Below are positions 53,187 through 63,378 of a stretch of 64,000 nucleotides of DNA, piece by piece. The position numbers and the translations under genes are program-made. The notes under the pieces are model-generated. The model was not told the origin of the DNA. It made no database searches and was given only the letters and a program-made list of their open reading frames with translations. The stretch comes from Hermodice carunculata. Taxonomy: Eukaryota > Annelida > Polychaeta > Eunicida > Amphinomidae. Within the stretch, counting starts at the first letter, position 1, and the number at the start of each line of letters is the position of its first letter. The stretch lies in the NCBI GenBank assembly GCA_964020975.1, contig OZ026628.1:54536971-54600970 (forward strand). The letters run 5' to 3'.

Positions 53187-55667
53187 CAGTCTGTCCAGCG
53201 AGAGTTGAGCTCAGGGGGCTGTCTCATTAACTGCAACCTCCCCAGGCAGTCTCAAGGCAACCTATCGCTGGCCTAGCAGCAGTGCCCATCACAGGTCATT
53301 AATATGATAATTAGTGTATATAAACACATGCACATGGGCTCTGCTTGGCTAGGCAGTGGCCAGGCGTATTGTTCAGTTTATTCTTTTCAATAGCTGTAAA
53401 ATATTGAAAATATTTCAATATTTTTCCACTTTCCCTTGTGTTCAAATTTTGAGATGGTCCCTCCTAGCCAGGGCCAATTCAACATGTGTTTCAATTTAGG
53501 CATCATGCTACTAGATCTCTTGTTATCACAGTCCAAACTACATCAGTGGACAACATGGGGTGGATGTTCACAGTAAATGGGTGTTAAATAAACCTAAATG
53601 GGTTTTTAAATCAACTTAAAATGTTTATCAATTTGTCACTGTCATGTAATCAAAGGCTCATCAAGATTAAGAAAAACCTAGGGAGCTCCCTACTCACAAT
53701 ACTTCCCATACTTATATGCTGTGTACCAGGGAAATGGCTGAACAAGACACAGAGGGACACCCCCTTGTCTGTCTATTTCCTGGAACTCTGACTGAAGACA
53801 GGAATGCTGCTTCAATTTTCTTTGCAAAATAAACCATGTGTAAAATTATACTCTATTGTATGTTTGTCTAGAGATTTTGGCGTAGGAATTTTAATCAAAA
53901 TATACTGATAAAACATACACAAGCCCCATTGAGTACTGAGAATTTTCAGACTGCATGGTCAGTATTGCTTCTGTTTGTACAAGCTTTGTGCATCTCTTCC
54001 TGTCAATACTTTGTGTAAGATGTCGGAAGGAAAACGTGGGAAACCTTTGCAAAGTTCGGCAAGGAAACTTGTTGTAAATGTTTCTAACTACTTCAAGTCA
54101 GAATCTGAAGCTGTTGTGTTAACTCCACCTGATCCAACTTCAGCCAAGAACTGGTTAAAACGGTCAGCAGACTGCCTTGGAGTAAGCCAGGCTTCAGTTA
54201 AGAGGATCAGGAAGGATGCTCAAGAAGGAAAGCCATTGTCTACACCCGGAAAATCTCGACCACGAGAAAAGACAAAAACAGATCTGGATGAGTTTGATAT
54301 GTCGGTGATCAGACGTAGGGTCCATGCTTTTTACGAGAGAGGCACAATTCCAACCCTTGACAAGCTTCTCCCGGATATCAAGGAAAATACAAATTTTACA
54401 GGCAGCAGATTATCACTTCATTTGATTTTGAAGAAAATGGGGTTCAAGTTTGCAAAGTCAAATGGCCGAAAATATTTATTGGAAAGGCCAGACATTATAG
54501 CCCTGCGACATTCCTACTTGAGAACACTGCGTGAAAATGAAAAATCGGAAAATCCACGGCCAGTTATATACCAGGATGAAACATGGTTGAGTGCTCACCA
54601 CAGTGTAAGCAAGTGTTGGCAATTAGAAAGTGAAGACAGAACAAAACAGATAGGTGGATTAAATGTACCACCTGGTCAAGGTACCCGCCTCATCATCTGC
54701 CATGCCGGATCAAGTGAAGGATTTGTCCCCAATGCTCCACTGACATTCCAGGCCAAATCAAAAAGTGGTGACTACCATGATGAGATGAACGGCGATAACT
54801 TTAAGCGTTGGTTCTTTGAGAAATTACTGCCTAATATACCACCAAATTCCATCCTGGTTATAGACAATGCTCCCTATCACAGCATGCAGGAGGAGAGGGC
54901 CCTAACTACAGCTACAAAAAAGGCTGACATGATAAAATGGCTACAAGAGAAAAATATTCCTTTTGTGACGGATATGCTCAAGCCTGAGCTTTATGAATTA
55001 ATAAAGAAATACAAGCCTCGGGAAAAAAAGTATGAGATTGACAGACTGGCCAGACAATATGGACATACTATTGTAAGATTACCGCCCTACCACTGTGATC
55101 TCAACCCAATAGAACTCATCTGGGCAAATGTAAAAAACTATGTAGCCAGGCACAACACCTCATGGAAGATGGCAGATGTAAAAAAGTTGTGTGAAGAAGC
55201 TGTAAACTTGGTAACTCCTGAAACCTGGCAAAATGCAATAGCTCACTGCAAGAAACTGGAAGACGAATATTGGAGAAGGGATGGAATTATAGAAGAAAGA
55301 GTGGAGGAATTAATTATAACCTTAGGAGACAACAGTGATGAGGATACAGATACAGACAGTGAGCCTGATGTTGATCAGGAGACAGATGGTAATATCGCAG
55401 AAATTCTCGGCTGCACACCCATATCAAGCAATTGAATGTAAGTTACTTGTTTCATAAACTATAATACAATCTTGGTTAACTTGTTACAATCAAGTACGCG
55501 AACACATGCATGGTCTCATTTGCCTTCCCAGGCACACAGCTTAGAGCCATGTGGTATGGCCCAAAATAACTCTGCTGATGTGCGAGTGGCTAAACTGCAG
55601 GTCACTACTAGGTCAACATGAATAATGCGGACATCCTCCCTGAGCTCAACTCTCGCTGGACAGACTG
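53187..55667 (+). mobile_element. intact DD82E ('Sailor'-type) Tc1/mariner-related transposon
   Basis: A 2481-bp element flanked by TA (53185-53186 and 55668-55669). Its 32-bp terminal inverted repeats, counting the TA, are perfect and start CAGTCTGTCCAGCGAGAG. It holds a single uninterrupted transposase gene. A TA target, CAGT ends and an IS630-like DDE core place it in the IS630-Tc1-mariner group. The Asp-Glu spacing of 82 residues is the mark of the DD82E group. Perfect ends and an intact frame suggest recent activity. Confidence 0.95.
54020..55435 (+). CDS. DD82E transposase, 471 aa, complete
   Basis: Start chosen at ATG 54020 (MSEGKRGKPLQSS); the longer frame begins only at a TTG. Residues ~30-75 form a helix-turn-helix (AKNWLKRSADCLGVSQASVK) and ~95-150 a second winged-helix-like region (TIPTLDKLLPDIKEN, SLHLILKKMGFKF). 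Catalytic residues: D186 in YQDETW, D282 in VIDNAPYH and E365 in HCDLNPIELIW, with 82 residues between the last two. The C-terminal tail is acidic (SDEDTDTDSEPDVDQ). Its expected role is cutting and joining at TA dinucleotides in the nucleus. It has no intron and no internal stop. It is the best-preserved DNA-transposon gene in the window. Confidence 0.96.
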   Translation: MSEGKRGKPLQSSARKLVVNVSNYFKSESEAVVLTPPDPTSAKNWLKRSADCLGVSQASVKRIRKDAQEGKPLSTPGKSRPREKTKTDLDEFDMSVIRRRVHAFYERGTIPTLDKLLPDIKENTNFTGSRLSLHLILKKMGFKFAKSNGRKYLLERPDIIALRHSYLRTLRENEKSENPRPVIYQDETWLSAHHSVSKCWQLESEDRTKQIGGLNVPPGQGTRLIICHAGSSEGFVPNAPLTFQAKSKSGDYHDEMNGDNFKRWFFEKLLPNIPPNSILVIDNAPYHSMQEERALTTATKKADMIKWLQEKNIPFVTDMLKPELYELIKKYKPREKKYEIDRLARQYGHTIVRLPPYHCDLNPIELIWANVKNYVARHNTSWKMADVKKLCEEAVNLVTPETWQNAIAHCKKLEDEYWRRDGIIEERVEELIITLGDNSDEDTDTDSEPDVDQETDGNIAEILGCTPISSN

Positions 55668-55669
55668 TA

Positions 55670-55763
55670 ACTCATTGCTCGAGACAAGACAGTCGAATTG
55701 TTATCCCATTTCTGAAGATATCACAAAAATATCCATTGGCAAAACTACTACCTTGAACAAATG
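55670..55763 (+). pseudogene. open frame interrupted by the DD82E transposon, 3' part
   Basis: Continues as NSLLETRQSNCYPISEDITK, ISIGKTTTLNK, then TGA. With the element and one TA removed the frame is open for about 85 codons. The product is unknown. Confidence 0.4.
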
Positions 55764-57300
55764 AACGAAATTATCTGCCGTTTAACCTTTCTTTTGTTAG
55801 ATGCTGTTCCACAAATTGAAGTATTGTTCACAATATTTTCATATCGCCATTGAACTAGTGCCGTATCCTGTGGTAGCGACGTAGTGCGTACGGAGAGTAA
55901 TTGTTGGACTCTGTTTCTTTGTGCAATAAGCAAAAAGAAAGGATGAAAAGTTGTACCCTCCAGGTTCACTTCATTAAATAATGTGTGTATGTCAGCGTCA
56001 TCTGCGTGCGAACGGCAGACCTCAAGTCAAGTTTTTTTTAACCCAAATGAACCACGTTTTTATAGGTTTTGGCGTTCCATTAATGAGAAAATGAAAACTC
56101 GCGCTTTACAGGGAATGGGCGCACATGTTAACCATGCACAGCCTGTCACGACATAAGAAGTAAAATAAATTCTGGGAAACCAGAGTGTTCAGTTTAGAGA
56201 CTTCCTCAGGACTTTTGAATGCAATATTTGTCAGGTAAGGAACTTGGTGGAGGTTTAGCAAAACGCCTATGGATCTGCACCAAGTTCCTCACCTGCCTTA
56301 ATGAACATTTCTATTGTATGATCTAGCTTAGCATCCGGTGTATTATCGTATTTGCATTCCGCATACAAACATTCTGATGGAAATTAACAAATATACCACA
56401 CTGAATTACTTCTGATCGCCAATTCACCTGCACGTGGCAATGCGTAATATCATCCACTTTACACGCACTACTGATTCCATTCACCAGCACTGGGGAATGC
56501 ATTCAACACGTTAAACACAAAGAGAACCGCCACTTATGTATGTCAGCCGTGTTTGACAAGTGTCCAGAAGAAGGTTGCCGCGGTTCGAATCCCCATCTTG
56601 CCCTCGAAAATAAATCGTTTTTCTTCAAGTGTAAATGTAGGTAGAAAGGCAGAATGAGAGTTTCGTGTACTTCAATGTATTGTGCCTCTTTGTGGACTTA
56701 CTATCCGAAAAAATCTATTTCAAAGTTGCGTGCTAGTTACAATAATACATTTTTAGAAGATTTCTACATTATGCTCCAGACTGAAGTGCCAGTCAAATGT
56801 TGGTCTCCAACACAACAAATACTTTGACACCTTGTGGAGGAAACAAGCGTTCACTCTGAGACACCGTATACAGAACAGCAACCATGCCTTAATTCAATGT
56901 GTATTATACTCTGACATATTCTTTCAGTCTCCTGTAATAAGACACTAGAGAAACTTGTTATATTTGCATACTGTCTAGTTATATTTAGATTTCTTGTTTC
57001 ATGCAAGATTGTCTTTAATATATTCTAAACATGAGGTTCCTTGTCTGGGGTTTTTCACTAGCTATATGTAATTACCCTTGGTTGTGCGCTAGGCATTATG
57101 TGCCTTCACATTATTTTTGTTTTGTTTTCTTTCTCTTTTACTAATTCTCACTATAGACCAACATGTACATGTACTGATGAGTCTGGAATAAAGCAATATA
57201 TATATCAACAGACTTTAATGACAGCCAAAGACAGAGCCCACGGCTTTCATTCAAGTCTGCTAACTTCTCATCTTGCCTTATAACCAACTTAGATCGGAAC
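55764..57300. other. no gene recognised
   Basis: A minus-strand frame at 55748-55969 (EGTTFHPFFLLIAQRNRVQQ) looks protein-like but matches nothing I know. A pol III B-box-like GGTTCGAATCC at 56589-56599 stands alone. No repeat family was seen. Confidence 0.3.
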
Positions 57301-57302
57301 AC

Positions 57303-57511
57303 TAAAATAAAATTATGCACGAAACACAAACTGCATTCGTCTTTCAACCGTATAGATCGGAACACTGATTGGCTATGACATTAAAACTGTCTGTGTATGG
57401 CACGAGCCGTGCCATACACAGACAGTTTTAATGCCATAGCCAATCAGTGTTCCGATCTATACGGTTGAAAGACGACTGCAGTTTGTGTTTCGTGCATAAT
57501 TTTATTTTATT
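57303..57511. repeat. near-perfect palindrome, ~100-bp arms
   Basis: Arms 57303-57404 and 57408-57509 pair with only two mismatches and a 3-nt loop. It adjoins the reversed 3' end of a LINE at 57508. It is probably a foldback MITE, or an inverted duplication formed on LINE insertion. Confidence 0.95.
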
Positions 57512-58455
57512 TTAAGCATATTTATTTCACATGGATTGCCTAAATAGTTACAAGGAACTAATCTGGAGGCTCTCCACAACAAACATAACGCACAAGTTAT
57601 TTACAATATACACACAGGACATACAATCCATGAATTGACATATGGTATGACGTATCTAATTCGGAACAATTGAATCAAAGACAAATCTGAAGCGTTGACA
57701 GCTGGAAAAAAAAATCTAATATATCAATATAATAAACTGGAAGTGGCTCAAAATTCAAAACGTCTAGTTTTCACTATATAAGCCTGCACAGCTTCAAATA
57801 TTTGGTAACTAACATCATCACTGAGTTCTGAATTGCCCTGTTTAAAGTATTGTATGAGTATGTCACCAGCTAAATGAACTAAGAGATTTGGATGCACACT
57901 AGGTGCAAGGATGTGATACACCGTATCCAGTAAATATTTCCTGTACACTAGAAATTTAGGGCAGGTAAGGAAAATGTGATAAATGTCTTCGTTTTGGTTG
58001 GAGCATGAGCAGGCAGGTGATTGGACTATATTTAAATTGTGGAGTTGGGAATTAAGCTGAGAAAACCCAAGGCGCAACTGAGTGTGACAGATATTGGGAA
58101 AGCGCTTACCGTGCAAAAAGTAGGCGGGTATGGGGTAAACAGATAATAGAGTCGATTTTAATTTAGATTTAAAGATATCAAGTGACGCAAACTCTCTAAC
58201 ATCGAGTGGTAAGTTATTCCAAAGGTGAATACTGGATAGGAGAAAGGAGTCTCCATATCTTTTAGTTGTAAATTTAACCTGTCTAATGTTGAGCCGGTTA
58301 CGCAGGCTAATATTTGAGGTGAGTCCGATATTACTAGGTACAAGGTCTGAAAGGTAATTAGGGGTCATTTTATGGATCACCTTATAAAAGAGTACTAATT
58401 TGTGATATTTGCGTCTAGTGGAAAGACTTTGCCACCCAAGTTAAGTTAATTCATA
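57508..58455 (-). mobile_element. CR1-like LINE 3' fragment
   Basis: Minus strand: LGWQSLSTRRKYHKLVLFYK, IHKMTPNYLSDLVPSNIG, DSFLLSSIHLWNNLPLDVR, zinc motif CSCSNQNEDIYHIFLTCPKF and the end KTRRFEF with a stop at about 57748, then a 3' UTR to the AAGCATATTTATTTCACATGG terminus at 57515. The last 210 codons are open without a break, so it is younger than most LINE relics here. 5'-truncated. Confidence 0.9.
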
Positions 58456-58684
58456 CGCAAAATGTTTGTTAATGAAACTCCTTTAAGTTGCCGGTATATA
58501 TGAACACCCAATCTGGTAGGGGGTATACATTTAATAATTTGAAGAACAAACCCTCATGGCACACAGTGTCAAAACAATTTTCAGCGTAGCTCATAAAATG
58601 ACACAGAATATAATTGATAATTAACAGCCACATTGCATTGTACCAATAAAATATAGATAAATAATGCTTTGTAGACATAGACAT
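58456..58684 (-). mobile_element. degenerate LINE RT fragment
   Basis: Minus strand AENCFDTVCHEGLFFKLLNV resembles 'KAFD.V.H..L..KL' of RT motif A. Little else is recognisable. Confidence 0.5.
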
Positions 58685-58690
58685 TTATAT

Positions 58691-58773
58691 CCTCGCAACG
58701 TCAAGCTCTCGGCGGAGCTTGCTACGCAGCGGCAGCGCTGCGTAGGAGCCGGGGAAGGCCCGGCGCTGCGAGG
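58691..58773. repeat. 83-nt perfect cloverleaf (four-stem) sequence
   Basis: The closing stem is 58691-58697 with 58767-58773 (7 bp). Three hairpins lie inside it: 58702-58708 with 58715-58721 (7 bp, loop 6), 58722-58731 with 58736-58745 (10 bp, loop 4) and 58748-58753 with 58759-58764 (6 bp, loop 5). All 30 pairs are Watson-Crick. It is GC-rich amid AT-rich DNA. The loops and stem lengths do not fit a tRNA. Confidence 0.85.
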
Positions 58774-58834
58774 ATGACATGAAAATATAAGATCATACAT
58801 ATCAAGGTTCGTGGACAAAGATATATATTGTATT

Positions 58835-61384
58835 GTAAACATATTTATTTCTCAAACTGGATTGCCCAGTAGCCACGAGGTGGCTAATTGAGGGGGTCTC
58901 CAGACATACAGACATACAAAGGCTATGTACAAAACGCACAGGACGATACACACTGTTTGCAAGCTGAATTCAGTAAGCAGGTACCAATAGTTTGGAAAAT
59001 AAGGTAATAAGAACTATTTAACAAATCGTCTGCTCAGAGTAATGTTCAGTTGGACTACAGCAAAAATAACGGTATTTAGATCTTCTGAAAGATCCACACT
59101 GCCGTATAACATAATTTCAATTAGCCTATTACTATCTAGGTTATGTAATAAGTTTGGATGAGCGCCAGGTGCCAGTACGTTTGTAACAGACCTCAGCAGT
59201 TGTAGCCTGGGCAGAGTATGAAAAGGGCAGAACAATAGAAAGTGACTTGTATCCTTTTTTAAAAAATTGCAAGAGCAGGCTGCGGTACGTACGATATTCA
59301 TGTCAAACAAGTGGGAATTTAGTTGAGAACGCCCAAGAAGTTGCGTTTGGATAATATTTGCGTAGCGATATCCAAACATGAAATATTTAGGTATCTCGTG
59401 GCAGAAATACATGTATTTACTCAATTTGGCTTTGAAAACTGCAAGAGAGGGGACAATTTGACCTCGACCGGCAAGTCATTCCACAGGCTAATAGAAGAGG
59501 GCAAAAACGAATTAGAGTAACGGCTGGTCCTACACTTAATTAATCTAAGCTGATGAGAATTCCGAAGCAGACGGTTAGCTTGGGTTAGAACGTAGTCTGG
59601 AATTAAGTCATAAAGGTAGGTCGGGGTAAGTTTATTCAGTATCTTATAGAAAAGAGTCAGTTTGCTAAATTTCCTGCGAGTGTGTAGCGGTTCCCAACCC
59701 ATTTCAGCAAGTAGCCTATCGTTTGAGGTGAATTTCATTGCACCAGTACAAATTCTGGCTGCCTCATATTGTAAGCCTTCTAGAAGATCGGAGAGGTCGT
59801 GGCTGCAATTGTCAAAGATAACGGACCCATATTCCAAAATTGGGTGGACCATGGATAGGTATAACTTTTCAAGGGTTTTTCTAGATAGTTTAAATTTAAG
59901 TCTTTTTAAGAGGGACAGACGTTTACTCGCTTTCGTGACTACGTTACTTATGTGGGGGGGGGGGGTGCCACTTTAGGTCATGGGAAAGAGTAATGCCTAA
60001 GTGGCTGTGGCTTGTGCCTTCGGGAATTGCTGAGTCACCAAGGTAGAGAGTAGGATGGTTTTCTTTATCTCTTTTGCAAGAGAACAAAACCGACAGAGAA
60101 TTGGTAGCGCTGAAAGTCATGCGCCACAACCGACCCCAAGTGGCTAAATACCTGAGATCGGTGTTTATACGATTTGTAGATGCTTCACGATCGTAGAGTA
60201 TTTCTAAGATACTGGTGTCATCAGCAAAGAGCCTGATATCACAGGAAATATTGTCAACTATGTCGTTTATATAGATTAAAAAGAGGAGGGGACCGAGGAT
60301 AGACCCTTGCGGCACCCCGGCCTCTATAGGAAGCCATAAGGAGCTTTGGCCGTGTATGGTAACCCGTTGTTGGCGATTGTGAAGATAGCTTTCAAACCAT
60401 CTGATTACAGGTGTAGTGATGCCAAGTTGACGCATTTTAAAGATAAGACCAAGGTGCCATACACGGTCAAATGCTTCACAAATATCCAAAAAGACCATCC
60501 TGGCTTCCTGGTTAAGTTCCAAACCATTATAGATTTTGTGTAGAATACTAATTATTTGGTTAATTGTGGAGTCATTGGAAACGAAGCCGGAATTGCGCCT
60601 GGTCAAGAGGTTATTCGCCATTAAGAATTCGTAGAGTTTGTTGTATACCAGTCTTTCAAAGACCTTGGAAACGTTGCAAAGTAGGGATATTGGACGATAA
60701 TTTAATTTTAGTTGTATATCTGATTTCTTGTGAACAGGACATATGTTTGATTTTTTCCACATCATAGGAAATTCACCCATAAACAGTGAACTGTTAAATA
60801 GTTTCGTCAATGACTTAGAAATGCTAGAACCAGTTTGTTTGAGTAAGAAATTCTTCAGGCCATCGGGACCTGTTGCAGAGCTGGTTCTAAGTGAGCTTAA
60901 AATCTTGTAGACATCGTTTTCATTTACTTCAAAAGATTCAAGTCTGGCATCGGTCCGGTATTCGAAATCAGATAAGGGGAGAGGGTCATCTTCATGAGGA
61001 GTTCTGCACTGACTGGCAAAAAATTCGTTGAAAACTTAAGCCTTCTCTGTATTGCTGGAAATGATACGGTCAATTTCAATGAGAGGAGGAATATGTGGGT
61101 GCAATTTGCACCCAAGAACAGACTTTGACAGGTTCCACCACTTCTTTACATTTATTTCGTTACTGTCAAGTTCTGCCCGAAGTTTGGAGAAATAGTCTCG
61201 GATTGCCTTCTTGTTAGCACAAACTGAGGTGTTACGGTACCTCTTGTAAAGCTGATAAAGTCTATCTGTGGTTGGAGATGGGTTACCATTGTCTTTTTTT
61301 GATGATCTTTTATATCTTTTCCCGGCGCGATTACGTTTCCGCATTAACAGTTTAATATTACTATTGACCCAAGGTTTATCTAAT
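58835..61384 (-). mobile_element. 5'-truncated CR1-like LINE, several breaks
   Basis: The minus strand carries the endonuclease-RT linker KPWVNSNIKLLMRKRNRAGK (61380), a stop at 61039-61037 and then FFASQCRTPHEDDPLPLSDF and SATGPDGLKNFFLK. The RT is 60810-59944 with NYRPISLLCNVSKVFERLVY, MVFLDICEAFDRVWH, AGVPQGSILGPLLF and FADD. A frameshift occurs in the poly-C/G run at 59955-59966. The C-terminal pieces are 59852-59421 and 59424-59014 with CSCNFLKKDTSHFLLFCPF. The 3' UTR ends near 58840 (AAACATATTTATTTCTC). It is a relative of the CR1 at 41603 and keeps the GPDG finger which that copy lacks. Its 5' edge abuts the Polinton capsid fragment. Confidence 0.9.
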
Positions 61385-61702
61385 TTTACTCCTTGCAGTA
61401 TAATTGTGATGAGTAAAATAACCAAAGTTTGTTTGGTCTAAAGCATCAAAATTATTACCAGTGTCTTTAAAGAATAATTGTGACTCAAGTTCACTGGCGT
61501 TTAGTTCACACACATTTAACAAAACATCCAGGTATGCTTTGTAGGGATAATTAACTCCCCCTTCAACAAGTGTCTGATTCAAATATACTTCAGCTTGTCC
61601 GAATAGTGATGATAAAGGTAAATTACAAAATGTAACTTTATCTGTCTGTTTTAAGTTAGTACCATCTTTCTTTTTAATACGGACTTGGAAATTAACAGAC
61701 AC
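61385..61702 (-). pseudogene. Polinton/Maverick major capsid gene fossil, left fragment
   Basis: A fossil fragment. The minus strand encodes a peptide (VNFQVRIKKKDGTNL, LSSLFGQAEVYLNQ, NYPYKAYLDVLL, ESQLFFKDTG) of the widespread 'F54H12.2-like' family, which is the double-jelly-roll capsid protein of Polintons. Only part of the gene is present; it is cut by the LINE border. It is nearly identical to the fragment at 62713-63260 in the opposite orientation, so the duplication is recent although the element is broken. No polymerase, integrase or other Polinton gene was seen. Confidence 0.65.
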
Positions 61703-63035
61703 AGATGATCTATATTGACAAAGAATTCACATTTATTTCTACTAACCTGCTGTAATAAACCTTATAATTCCTTACACAAATACTAGTATCCCAAAACAAA
61801 ACTCGCAAAAACAAACAAAAACAAACAAATAAATTTCAGGATCCACACACACACAAATAATCAAAACAAAGAAGAAACCCAAAGGAGGGGCTGGAATAAA
61901 AGTGAAGTGTAGATAATTGATCTGATAGGAAATACCCCAGGCCGAAGGCTTGGAATAAGAGTGAAATGTTGATTATTGATCTGATAGGAAATATTTATTT
62001 GTGAACAAGTGGCTGCTATAGAAAGTCATTTTTCTAGATATACTAGAGTGCCAGGAGATGTAACTCCTATAAATATTTGATAAATAAACAAACAATCATT
62101 AAGATTTGAAATGCTATAAAAAATTACTATGATTAATGTTATATAGTCAGCGAAAAGACTAATAAAGCTTACAATGAAGCAAAATTTCCAAAACATTTTT
62201 AATACATACATGTTATTGTGTAATATATCTTGTTCATATTTCTGTATTTAAAATTCTTATTAACTAAAACCAAATGCGGTGTTTATTGTATGAAGCACTA
62301 TTTCTTTGAAGATATGTTTATTATCAATTACTTATCATTAAACCAACGAGATCTATTATTATGAATCACTAAGTGTGGCTGGAACTGTACCGTTAATGAT
62401 GATTGACACTCGAGTTAATTAAAATAGCTGATAAATCATAGATATGTAGCAGGAGAGCATTTGTGTTATGTGAGAGCAGATAGTCTTGTCGCTGACTATA
62501 TAACATTAATTATAGTAATTTTTCATAGCATTTCAAATCATAAAGATTGTTTGTTTATTTGTGTGTGTGTGGATTCTGAAATTTATTTGTTTGTTTTTGT
62601 TTGTTTTTGTGAGTTTTGTTTTGGGATACTAGTATTTGTGTAAGGAATTATAAGGTTTATTACAGCAGGTTAGTAGAAATAAATGTGAATTCTTTGTCAA
62701 TATAGATCATCTGTGTCTGTTAATTTCCAAGTCCGTATTAAAAAGAAAGATGGTACTAACTTAAAACAGACAGATAAAGTTACATTTTGTAATTTACCTT
62801 TATCATCACTATTCGGACAAGCTGAAGTATATTTGAATCAGACACTTGTTGAAGGGGGAGTTAATTATCCCTACAAAGCATACCTGGATGTTTTGTTAAA
62901 TGAGTCTGAACTAAACGCCAGTGAACTTGAGTCACAATTATTCTTTAAAGACACTGGTAATAATTTTGATGCTTTAGACCAAACAAACTTTGGTTATTTT
63001 ACTCATCACAATTATACTGCAAGGAGTAAAATTGT
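61385..63035. repeat. large inverted repeat around the Polinton fossil
   Basis: Outer arms 61385-61862 and 62545-63030, inner arms about 62072-62152 and 62488-62565, with a central loop of about 335 bp. The left arm carries an extra ~200 bp with a twofold short repeat (61891-61935 and 61949-61993). Confidence 0.88.
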
Positions 63036-63378
63036 CGAATTATATGGTCCACTTCGTTTGGGAATTTTGAATATGAATAAATATTTGCTAAATGGAGTGA
63101 CGGTTAACATTAAACTTTGGACAGCACTAGATATATTCATTCTCATGTCTGATGATAAAGATAATTATAAAATTGAAATATTGCAATGTTTCCTGAAAGT
63201 GAGATCATTGACCATGAAACCTGCTTTATTAATTGCTCCTGCACTTGTCACTGACAGTGTCTGTAAACTGGGGACTTGTTTTTACTTAAGTTTGGTCCTC
63301 TGTAAATCCTTCAAATTTTCAAGTTATGGAAACAAAAATATCAGATTCGTATTATTCATTAAAAGACCTTTCCAGTGA
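62713..63378 (+). pseudogene. Polinton/Maverick major capsid gene fossil, right fragment
   Basis: A fossil fragment, longer than the left one. After the shared part it continues NYTARSKIVELYGPLRLGIL, LLNGVTVNIKLW and ILQCFLKVRSLTMKPALLI, all fitting the capsid family, and resemblance fades near 63260. It is partial and broken, with no other virus-like gene nearby. It probably remains from a degraded Polinton copy. Confidence 0.65.

Noticed and set aside
53975-54019. Longer N-terminus for the DD82E transposase
   Set aside because: It would begin at a TTG; the first ATG at 54020 gives a typical start.
56570-56610. tRNA or SINE head from the GGTTCGAATCC B-box
   Set aside because: No matching A-box at the right distance and no acceptor stem; left as an isolated motif.
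57283-57375. Sequencing-adapter contamination (AGATCGGAA)
   Set aside because: The match to common adapter starts is only nine bases and diverges at once; it is part of the palindrome arms.
58691-58773. tRNA gene
   Set aside because: The fold is a cloverleaf, but stem and loop sizes do not fit and there are no A/B boxes or anticodon loop of seven.
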